From the NCBI GenBank assembly GCA_033439295.1, contig JAVTLE010000007.1, positions 1,984,001-2,048,000 of the forward strand: a stretch of DNA of 64,000 nucleotides. The letters are read 5' to 3'. This stretch comes from Deuterostichococcus epilithicus (lineage: Eukaryota; Chlorophyta; Trebouxiophyceae; Prasiolales; Stichococcaceae). Positions within the stretch are counted from its first letter, which is position 1, and each line of letters begins with the position of its first letter. A program made the position numbers and the translations under genes. The notes beneath the pieces were generated by a model. It made no database searches, was not told the DNA's origin, and saw only the letters and a list, made by a program, of their open reading frames with translations. Positions 11,633-20,955 of the stretch are shown piece after piece.

Positions 11633-14404
11633 ATGTTGCTCCCTTGTTGTGGCACGCTTGTTCGGTCTGCGCAACGGCACTCGACTCACCGTTTCGCTCG
11701 CTCGGCTGCTGACGTCCTTGCGTTCGCTCGCAGCAAATGGCGGGTCCTCTGTGGGTGTGCCGCGACCACAACGGTTTTGTTGTTTGGCGTTCTGCTGGCC
11801 ATGCACATGGTCAGCACGCCGGGCACATCTCTGCTGTCAAAGCGGCTGGCCAAGCGAGAGCTGGCCGCCGAGTATGACGCATCGACGCCACTCCTGCTGG
11901 ACCACCAGAGTGGCATTCAGCCGGTGAGCAAACTACCCATGCCTTGCTGGCAGCAATGCCCTTCTGGACGCGGCGGGGGTCCAGCCAGCATGAGGCAGGT
12001 CATCGTGCAGAATAGAGATCGTCCATGTCGTGTGCAGGGGCTGGATCCCAATGCCGCCGGGCTGGACCCTGCGTCCGAAGCAGCGGCAGATGCAGAGGAG
12101 GGGTCGGGTGCCATGGAGCAAGCCGACAATGCGGCTGCAGAGGTGGCTGACGCAGGAGAAGAAGCCGTGCAACTTGACGCGACTGAGAATGCCGAGACTG
12201 CCGAGGCAGCAATTGCCGCGGAAGGTGACGCAGCTGCCGACGACGGGGCGACCCCAGGAGAGGGCGACAGTCCACAGCAGGAGGCCGGCGACGAGCAGCA
12301 AGAGGCTGGCGACGAGCCGCTGGCGGCTGGCGGCGAGCAGCAAGAGGCTGGTGGCGAGCCGCAAGAGACCGGCGGTGAACCATTAGTGGCGGGCGACGAG
12401 CCGCTGGCGTCCGGCGGCGAGCAGCCTGAGGCAACCGACGAGCAGCAGGCGGCTGCGGCGGAGGGCGGCGCGGTGGCAAGCAGCAACCCGCATGATGCCG
12501 CGGAAGCAGACGCCTCGGGTTGGGACACGGCGGCGGACGGGGGCGCCAACGAAGACGGCGAGGCTACGCCGGCGACAGCTGCTGAAGGCGACGTTGCGGC
12601 AGCGCCCAGCACGGACGATGCTCCCGGGTCAGCGCCTGAGGCCGCCAAGGAGGCACTCGACGAGGGCGAGGCAGAGCTGTCCGCTCATGACGAGACCGCC
12701 GATGAGAAGCCGGCCGCAAGGTCCTCCATCTTTCAGAACTTGCTCAAGACCGCCAGGTGGGTGGTTTTGCGGCACTGCTGATGACCAACATTGCTTCGCA
12801 AAGTGGTCAAGCTCCATTATTTGCTCATGCCTGTCAGATATGAACCTACTGTATGTGGCATAGCAGCATGCTGCGCAGATCAGCTGCTGGATCTGGTAAT
12901 TCAACCTCAGCGCGACGACTTGCTGATTCCTTGTGCCGCACCCTGCGCCACCCTGCGCAGGTGGCGCAAGGATGTCACTCGGCCGGCTGACAACCCGCTG
13001 CTCAACGAAGAGGATTCCGCCGATTTCACCGAGCCAAACATCGACAAGTCCTTTGCCGCCGCCAGTGTTGCAGCTGACGAGTCGGACGCGCTCGAGGAGG
13101 CAGCCAAGCATGTGTCAGGCGCAGACGAGGCAGCAGAGTCCGTCGCCCTGGGCGATGAGCTGCCCGCAAACCTGGCGGCGGGCAGCTCGCAGCTGGGCGG
13201 CGACGAGCCAATCGGTGAGGTTGCCGCCGAGCAGTCGGCAGCAGCAGAGGATGGCAAGGAGGATGCTGAGACTGCATCGGCAGTCGGCAGCGCCGGTGGT
13301 GCAGCGGAGGCGGGGGACGAGCCGGCGGACGGGAGCGAAGCATCAGCCGGCGATGCCCAAACAGCCGGCGATGAGCCGGCAGACGGGAGCGAAGCATCAG
13401 CCGGCGATGCCCAAGCGGCCAACGACGAGCCGGCAGATGGGAGCGAAGCAACAGCCGGCGATGCCCAAGCGGCCGGCGACGAGCTGGTGGACGGGAGCGA
13501 AGCATCAGCCGGCGACGCCCAAGCGGCCAGCGACGAGCCGGCGGACGGGAGCGAAGCATCAGCTGGCGATGCCCAAGCGGCCGGCGACGAGCCGGCGGAC
13601 GGGAGCGAAGCATCAGCAGGCGATGCCCAAATGGCCGGCGACGAGCCGGCGGACGGGAGCGAAGCATCAGCCAGCGATGCCCAAGCGGCCAGCGATGAGC
13701 CGGCGGACGGAAGCGAGGAGCCGGCGGACGGGAGCGAAGCATCAGCTGGCGATGCCCAACTGGCTGGCGACGAGCCGGCGGACGGGAGCGAAGCATCAGC
13801 CAGCGATGCCCAACTGGCTGGCGACGAGCCGGCGGACGGGAGCGAAGCATCAGCTGGCGATGCCCAACTGGCTGGCGACGAGCCGGCGGACGGGAGCGAA
13901 GCATCAGCAGGCGATGCCCAACTGGCTGGCGAGGAGCCGGCGGACGGGAGCGAAGCATCAGCAGGCGATGCCCAAGCGGCCGGCGACGAGCAGGCCAGCG
14001 AGGCCGACACTGAGCAGTCGGCCGAGGCAGATGGCAAGGAGGATGCCGAGGTAGCGCTAGTCGAGGACATTGCCACCGATCAAGCGGGGGACAGTGATGG
14101 ATCATTGAACAACGAGCAAGCTGACGAGGGCATGCCTGAGCAGTCGGCAGATGTCAAGGTTGAGGATTCTGAGGTCCTGGACAACGAGCAGTTGGCGGAT
14201 GGCAAGGTTGAGGATGCTGAGGTCATGCCACTGGCTGAAGACAGTACTCGCGGCGAGGCAGAGGCTGGCGAGAGCGAAGCCTCAGCCGATGGTGCAGCGC
14301 TTGCCGAAGGCGGCGAGGAGGGTTCTGCTGCTGACGGCGGTGCTGAGGTACAACAAGTGGAGGGGGACAGCGCCGCTGATGCGCAGGACGACAGCGTCGA
14401 ATGA
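11633..14404 (+). CDS. Membrane-anchored acidic tandem-repeat protein
   Basis: Three exons (11633-11923, 12038-12756, 12961-14404) join in frame to 817 residues. Residues about 38-60 form one hydrophobic segment after an Arg/His-rich N-terminus, fitting a signal anchor with the acidic remainder on the other side of a membrane. The rest is almost only Ala, Glu, Asp, Gly, Ser, Pro and Gln and should be disordered. Around residues 175-235 there are about eight copies of a seven-residue unit such as EAGDEPL. Around 454-676 there are twelve copies of an 18-residue unit, DEPADGSEASAGDAQAAG. The first intron is 114 bases long, a multiple of three without stops, so its retention would keep the frame. 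No enzyme domain is seen; the function is unknown and could be an extracellular or plastid-surface coat. Confidence 0.72.
12271..12450 (+). repeat. 21-base coding repeat array
   Basis: About eight degenerate copies of a 21-base unit encode heptads such as EAGDEQQ, EAGDEPL, AAGGEQQ and EAGGEPQ. The period is visible in both DNA and protein and lies in the second exon of the acidic protein gene. Confidence 0.75.
13316..13984 (+). repeat. 54-base coding tandem array
   Basis: Twelve copies of a 54-base unit encode DEPADGSEASAGDAQAAG with variation mainly at the last three residues (TAG, AAN, AAS, MAG, LAG). One extra partial unit (DEPADGSE) is inserted after copy seven. Because the unit length is a multiple of three and few stop triplets occur in any frame, three other frames also stay open across the array. 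Confidence 0.93.
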
Positions 14405-14791
14405 ATGACTGAATGCTGCCGACTTGGACTTCAGAAGCTCCCAACACGATGTCGAAGCAGGCTGATGGACTGTCGTGACCCAGCCAGTCATGTCCTAACA
14501 AATTGGAATACCTCCTTGGCCGTCTCTTGGCACATTGGTGTACAGGTGACCACGAGATGTTAGGGTCCGCCGGGGTTTTTACACAGTGCCCTGTCTCTTC
14601 ATTTGCAAATGCCGTGTCTCAGCACGATGTTGTTCGTTGTTCATGGTTAAATGTGACTGGAGTGCTTTGCGCCTCGCACAGGGTTTGGTGTCGCAAGCCT
14701 GCTGCACGGAGCCAAAGCGCAGTGGCCTTCCAAACTCCGTCTCTCACTGCTGCTTCTCAGGGTACCTGTCATTGAACCAAGCAAGGACAAA
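14405..14791. other. Convergent 3' region
   Basis: These 387 bases separate the stop of the acidic-repeat gene from the stop of the minus-strand Tim17-family gene. Both 3' untranslated regions must lie here. No gene is seen. Confidence 0.45.
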
Positions 14792-15645
14792 TTAGTGTAC
14801 ATACGTCCTCGACTGCACTGGTGATGCAAGACATGTCGCTAAGCAGCATCGGGAGGAAGGTGGATTGGCAGACATGGCAGCCGGGACCAAGTGCGAGGGT
14901 GCGCACGGAAAGATCAGCCGCGGCGGCGTTGCGCCGTCATCAATCATCCCTGTGCCGCGCAGGCTGTTGCCGCTTAGATCGACCGCCAGGGAGCTAGCTG
15001 CCAGCAGCGCTGCGGCGCCGACGCCCACAGGCATGCGGCCAATGGCGGTGCCAAGCACAGCGCCTGCCGCGGCGCCGCCCAGCACCCCGTTCAGCGCATC
15101 CCTCTTGCCTGCTCACAGCCACGGGAGGGGTGGGTGTTGCCGCCGTCTGGCGCAGCCCGGCAGCATCGCGTTCACACTACGAGTTCTGCAGGCAGTCCTC
15201 GGGAAGACATGCAGTCGTGCAAGCACTGGTCGTTCAGAACACATACCTCGGAAGGACTCTGCCAGGCAGTCTGTGCCAGAGAAGGCCAGCCCCACAAAGC
15301 CGATGACCATGCCGTAGCTCCTCATGATGCCGCCTGCGTGCAGGTTCGGATTTCCGCTGAGCGACTGGTCGACCGGTGCATTTCTGGCAGCAAGGATCAG
15401 CAAGGATCCAGCACACTGCCAACTCACCAAGCAGGACAGTTGTGTGCACCATCGCCACATCACTCTTGTGCGCGGCAATGCACGGCGATGTCACCTGTCC
15501 TCTTCAGCGCCGGCCAGGCCTGGTTCCGCAGTACCACAGGTACATCGCCCCAGTTGGACAACACTGCTCCTCCGATCGCGCCAGCTGCTGCGCCGGTTGC
15601 GGTCGCATGCACCACCCGCGCTGTGCAGGCGTCGTCGGCGCCCAT
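14792..15645 (-). CDS. Tim17/Tim22/Tim23-family protein, OEP16-3 / complex I B14.7-like
   Basis: Three exons (15645-15495, 15333-15247, 15108-14792) give 184 residues. The family is a set of small four-helix membrane proteins; the plant member OEP16-3 is the B14.7 subunit of mitochondrial complex I. Matching blocks in order are GAIGGAVLSNWGDVPVVLRN with WPALKRTG, then GIMRSYGMVIGFVGLAFSG with TDCLAESFRGKRDALNGVLG, then Gly/Ala-rich helices (GGAAAGAVLGTAIGRM). The R-KRDA-NG signature between helices two and three is typical. The C-terminal 50 residues after LAVDLSG look unlike the family and may be a local extension. An acyl-lipid or amino-acid channel role as in OEP16-1 is the alternative. 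Confidence 0.85.
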
Positions 15646-16559
15646 GCTGGCTGCGTCACAGCCCTACGCATTGCCCAGGTGAGTTGGACGGTGAGTCACA
15701 AGAAAAGCTCATCTTGCAGCTCGCGAAGAGCTTTGTGCACACAAGCAGCCAGGCTGAGAGGCTCGGGGATACCTTTTGGACGTATCAAATCTGTGCTGCT
15801 CTTGCAAGCACCAAAAAGCCGCCAGACAGCGACCACGCGACTGAAACGCAGGCCGGCTGCTTCCTGGGCCGCTGTGACTGCTCCCCTCCCGGCTAGGAGA
15901 GGCTAGGTTGCCTTCAGTACTTGTGGATTGCTGGGTTTGGATCTGTGCCGTCTCGACTCCGCCGAATACTCGCTGCCTGACAGCTGGGACAGGTCGTCTT
16001 CAAGAAGTACACGGTCCTGCTGCGTGCAAGCTGGCTGTGTGTTCGCGAGTGCTTGATCAATCGGGACAGGGAGTGAGGAGCGACTTGTGCACAAGGGTTT
16101 TCGTGAGGCGCAGGGGCGCATAAAGTTCACACGATGAGCCCCAAGGGCGAAGGGCCCGAGCCCGCCTCCTGTAGCAGAGCCGCAGCACGACCAACAATAG
16201 TAGTCACCAGCAAGGATGTTGGCATGTTCCCTACATAGGACGGACCGTCTCTGACACAGCAGAGGCCTTTGCTGAAACGCGGCATCGGGTTGCTCGGTGT
16301 CAGACAGCGTTGCAGCTCAGCAACGCGGGGCGCTTGCACTTGAAAATCGGACCTTGTGTCTCTGACATCGCGTTGAGGTCCAGCCTGTGCAAAATCAAAA
16401 GACCGATCCGGCCGGCTGCTGTCAAATCGAGCCTGCGAAACGCCGCCGCAGCTGCCGAATGCTTGCAGTACCATGTAGCGCGCAACTCTGATGGCTTGAA
16501 GGTGTCACTTACGTGCCCGACCATACGTGCAGCAGCATCCGGCATCGCACGCGGGCCGG
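15646..16559. other. Divergent intergenic region
   Basis: About 0.9 kb lies between the Tim17-family gene start and the DUF3685 gene start. Open frames on both strands have no motif and no splice-consistent continuation. The promoters of both genes are expected here. Confidence 0.45.
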
Positions 16560-19500
16560 ATGGCGGGGCTGGTGCAGCCGTGGCGTCTTTGGCCTGCAAG
16601 GTGTCCGGTCGCTACCCCAGCACAGCAACTGCGGTGCAGTGCAGAGCTCGCCTGGCACACCTGAACACACCCAGCTCTCAGGTCGCTTCATGCAAGATCT
16701 CTGTTCGACAGGCCCGCCAGGAGGCGATCCCTGCCGCTGCTGGTGGCCGCTGCGCCGAGCGGAGGTACCAGGGCGGCGAGGGTTCCTCCTCGCCGCCCTG
16801 GTCCGTACCTGAACCTTGCCTTCAAGGGCTTGCAGCGTGCTGTCGCACAGCTGCTGGGCCCGGAGCCCCGCGAAGCCAGCGAGCAGAAGCAGCCGGCATC
16901 AGGCGCTGGGTGCGCACCTCTACAAGTGGCACAATTGCAGCCTGTTGCCTCGCCTCGATAACCAAGCGGCTGCCGCCAGAGCAGGGGCAAGTCTTAGCTG
17001 TGTACATGATGCGGTGACTTCGCATGAGGTTGTTTGTGCTGGCGCAGGACGGCACAGAATGGTGCGGCCAGGCCAGCAGGCAGCGAAGCGAATGTGCCCA
17101 CACAGCCCAGCAGTCCCCGGGCGTCACAGCCAGAGGCGGTTTGGACAACCGCCTGGCGCACTTTTGACGAGGTCGGTGCTGCCAAGCAGCCTGCAGCGCC
17201 AGGCAAAACGCAGCAAAGGAGCGGCAGGGCGCACAGGCAGCCGGCAGCAGAGGCGCATATAGCAGCACTGCAGACAGAACAGCCCGCCGATGGCGCGGAA
17301 CCCATGCAGCCGGCACAGATGGCTCTGCAGGTGTGTGGCGGTCAGATGATGTGCAGAGACCCTGCCAGCGCGGCTCGTCGTGATGCTGCTGGCGCCCGTG
17401 CCTGCACTGGGCACGTCTTTTCCTGTGCAAACAGTCACACACAGAGCTACCAAAATACATCACGAAACCCCTCTCTCTGCGCAGGGCATCGACGGCAAGG
17501 CGCAGGTGCAGCTCATGGCGCTGTCGCTGTCGGCTCTGGAGCAGCAGGTCGCCGCGCTGCCGGAGCAGGTGAGGCGGGGTGCACCGCAGTTGGAACACCC
17601 CTTCGCCCCTGAGAGCCGGACTGCCATGCCGCGAGGCTCGGCTGCCGCGCTGCACCGTGCCTGGTCATGGCCGGGTGTGACGCAGTCCTGCACGTGTGCA
17701 CACCCTTCACAAGCACCTTCTTCTTTCAATGCCCTGCCACGAGGCTGGCGAAGCTGCCCGACCAGAGGTCGCGACTGCGCCGCCACTGTGCCCGCAGGCG
17801 CGCGGCGCCAGCGAGGCGGAGTGGCGGCTGCTGTTGGCGGCGCTGCTGGCGTCCTGCAGCCTCGCCGCGGCGCGTGCCTGGCTCGGCTATGTGCCCGTCA
17901 ACCTGCAGCGCCAGGCGGCTCACATCATCAGCCAGCTCACAGCGGGTGGATTTCACAGTCTGGCACATGCAGCAGTGTTGCGGCGCGGACTCTATGTGCC
18001 CTGTGCATGTGCAAGCCTGCACAGTGCTGCATGCACGAACTGCGCCAGCAGCCGTATGGACTCTACCCAGGGAGCTTGGCACCGTTTCGCAGGTCTGTCA
18101 GCTTCCGCGGTCGAGGTGCTAGAGCGCAGCAAGGATGCGGCCAGTCCGGCGGCTGCCGCGGACGCACCGGCAGCCGCGGCGGACGACGTGTCGCTCTGGC
18201 CGGGTGCGGAAGCCCGTGCGGTGCTCCACGCCAGCGTCGTCAGGTGTGTGCGGTCGCTTCGGATGTGCCGCTGATGCCGCACTGATGCCGCGAGTTGGCA
18301 GCTGGCATGGCCAACCACTGGCTTCGATGTGGTTGGTCCACTACTGTGCAGCTGGAGGTGCCGGACTGCCGGGGCCTTCCCAGTAAGCCTCATATCGCAC
18401 CACCGCAGGTTTCTTAGATTTGGGCCGGTCCGGCCTCCAGCTCCAGCCACGCCTTCAGCAGCAGAAATGGCCCCACAGCGGACGGAAGCCGCAGGCCCAG
18501 CAGCGGTAGCAGCGCAGCCGACGGAGCAGGAGGCCCACCTCTCTGCAGTGCCGCAGGCCATGCGGCAGGCCGCGAGGCGGCGCCTGGATGCAGGTTCCAA
18601 CGGCATCAAGTGCGTCTCTTCGTCGCCGGTCGCAGGCATCACGCCAGCGTCTGCCTTGGACTCCCCAGCACATACAGCATTCGGAATTTTCTCCCGCAGC
18701 AGCCGTGTCCATGCGCCCTCAAGCGCGAACTTCGGGTGCAAGTGGGTCGTGCTCGCTGTTAACGGGCTGATGCTGACGCGTCCTCCACTCACCAGGGGCT
18801 GGCGGCATCACCACCTTGGGGAGGCGTGGCAGGGCAGCGCGGCATCAGTTGGCCCCAGCGTGGTGCACGACATGGCCGTGGCGGTCGCCGAGGCAGTCGC
18901 ATCGGCGTACCTTGCAGAGGTGCGCCGACCATTCCCCGCCCGTGTGAGCGAACCTCAGCCAGGTGAGGCGGCGGTGATTGGCGCAGCCGGGAGACTTGCC
19001 CTGTCAGGAAGTGCCGCTGTGCAGCTCCGCACACGCGAGGGCGAACAGACAGCCGCCAGGCCATGCCTGGCTGATATGTCGGTAGTAACCATGTTCACAT
19101 TCACAGGCCAGGGCGGGTCTGGCGGGCGGCCCCGTCAACAATGACCTGGTCCTCATGGAGGGCTGCTGGCCGGTCTTCCTGCAGCGCCGGCTGGCCAGCT
19201 CCCGGGCCCTGGAGCGCTTCCGCAACCAGGTGCCGCTCGTCACCGCTCTATTTCTGGTCATGCAGTGCTGCACTCCGCGCAATGTGTCGCCTCAGAGCGC
19301 TTCTGCACCCAATTCCTGCTCGTTCTTCGAGTGCAATGCCGCACTCCACATGACATGCCGCATCAAGACTTATCTTGTCGCAACGAATGCGGTGGCGCGC
19401 CGTGCAGCTGCAGCCTGTACTGACTCCTGTCTGAGGTTGATGGAGCAGGCGGCCATTCCTCGGCAGCAGCAGCACCCGTGCATGGTCACGATACCGTGCT

Positions 19501-20218
19501 GCCTTGAATGTCACCGCCTGCCTGCTGTGCAGCTGGTGTTCAAAGTGTGGCTGCAGGCAACCTCCTCCAAGGTCTGTCGTCCGCTGCGCAGCCGGCATTC
19601 AAGGCATGGCTGCAGGCGACCCACTGTGACAACATGTTGTCTGAGCCTGTCATATCGTCTGTTTGCACAGATGGCCTTCAAGGCATGGCTGCAGGCGACC
19701 TACTGGGATGTGGTAGCCATCTACGAGGACCGGCACGAGGTGGTCGTCCTCGGGCCCGGCGGCCGGCTCATGCGCAAGTCCATCCCCTTCAAGCGCACCA
19801 AGGTTCGGCGCGCCCTCTGCCGTCTCCAGGTCACCGACATGCTGTCAACGTTGCACATGTCTGCACCACCAGCCTTCCTGTGCCCGACCGATGCATGAAG
19901 CTTGGACGCGCACAGGTCGAAGGCCCTTTTCTGCGATCAAGGTCATGACATCTTCTGCATGGCGCACAGGAATTGGAGGCGCTCACAGGGTGGGGCAGCG
20001 CGATGTGCCTGCTGCTGGAGGTCAACGACGTGGCAGCGCCGCTGCTGCAGCGCTTGTTTGAGCGCGTGAGCGCCGCCGCGTCCTGGCTGCTGACGGCCCT
20101 GATAGGGCGCGGCCTGGGGCTCATCTTTCGCGGCGTGCGCCAGAGCTTCCGGTGGGAGAGGCGGCCCACTGCCGGCGGCGGCGGGGGCGCCTCGCAGGCG
20201 CCCCCGGCATTTGCATGA
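16560..20218 (+). CDS. DUF3685-domain chloroplast-type protein
   Basis: Eleven exons (16560-16600, 16682-16909, 17048-17330, 17485-17568, 17798-17945, 18093-18243, 18409-18609, 18796-18919, 19107-19229, 19671-19802, 19970-20218) join in frame to 587 residues. The first 55 residues are Arg/Ser/Ala-rich without acidic residues, as in plastid transit peptides. The C-terminal third fits DUF3685, a family shared by cyanobacteria and plastid-bearing eukaryotes: WLQATYWDVVAIYEDRHEVV, then an LTGW block followed by CLLLEVNDVAAPLLQRLFE, then LIGRGLGLIFRGVRQSFRW. The biochemical role of that family is unknown to me. The middle exons encode Ala-rich helices. Two upstream echoes of the penultimate exon lie in its intron. 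The family call rests on remembered C-terminal motifs. Confidence 0.75.
16767..16802. repeat. Perfect 15-base inverted repeat (hairpin)
   Basis: ACCAGGGCGGCGAGG at 16767-16781 is followed by the six-base loop GTTCCT and its exact reverse complement at 16788-16802. It lies inside the second exon of the DUF3685 gene, in the presumed transit-peptide region. With 15 GC-rich pairs it should form a stable RNA hairpin. Confidence 0.9.
19533..19570 (+). repeat. Echo A of the DUF3685 penultimate exon
   Basis: After TGTGCAG the sequence encodes LVFKVWLQAT, a copy of the true exon start MAFKAWLQAT at 19671. The distance to the true acceptor is 138 bases with no in-frame stop, so use of this acceptor would add 46 residues in frame. 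Confidence 0.85.
19592..19629 (+). repeat. Echo B of the DUF3685 penultimate exon
   Basis: After TGCGCAG, 33 of 38 bases match the true exon start at 19671-19708, including an unbroken block of 23 bases. Read from its acceptor it encodes PAFKAWLQATHCD against MAFKAWLQATYWD. It lies between echo A and the true exon. Confidence 0.9.
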
Positions 20219-20955
20219 GGACGTAGGAACTTTCCCGCATGCGGAAACCGTTGACGCAACCGGCAGAGTCACTGCCGAATATGCGCGTGCGACCTGTGTT
20301 CTGATAGAGGCAGTCGTTTGCGATTGGAGGTGCACTGATTACTCAGCTCAGTTGCCTGCCTGAGCGATCACGTAAAGCTTCCAAAGGATCTGTGCAAGTT
20401 GTTGTCTCGGACCCGCACTCACTGCACCAGAATGTGAGCATAAGTAGCGTGACCTGCCTGCACAGCTTATCGAGCTGGTGCCATTTTGACTGTCCCAGTC
20501 TGGGCTCCTGCACAGCGGGAAAATTCAAGATCGCTTACCAAAGGCTTTCGGAACCCTTCCTGACCACGACGATCATTGCAGTGCAAACGGCCTACCAGCG
20601 GGCTGCTTGTGACGCAGCTTTGGTCCGGATAGCCGCTCCAAACAGTGAGTCCGCGTGACACCCAGATTGCCTGCACGGTCGCCTGGCAAACTTCAGTGTG
20701 GTGCCGATGGTCGTTCCTGACGCAACAGCACGAGATCAAATCATCATGCACACCTGTCGTGTCTGTGCCGTGCGTACTTTTTTGCAGAGGGCGCTCACAG
20801 CTACACAACGAGCATCGTCCAGATGTGAACACAACATCCTCGCATTGTTTGTCGGAGACTCCTCAATCACTTCAGCGAGTCGTGACGATGGCTCTCACTT
20901 CCTGTGGGGCAGAGACCTGCGGCGGCGCGGTCGCGGGCGCAGCCGCACGGCAGCC
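20219..20955. other. Intergenic, presumed phospholipase D promoter
   Basis: The interval lies between two plus-strand genes. It holds only short open frames without motifs. It is slightly less GC-rich than the flanking exons. Confidence 0.4.

Noticed and set aside
12907-14076. 389-codon antisense open frame across the acidic repeat array
   Set aside because: It exists because the 54-base unit is a multiple of three and lacks stops in several frames. The sense frame has matching exons, a membrane anchor and a proper end.
13026-14105. 359-codon second antisense frame in the same array
   Set aside because: Same cause as above; its sequence is a repeated Arg/Pro-rich string with no sign of a folded protein.
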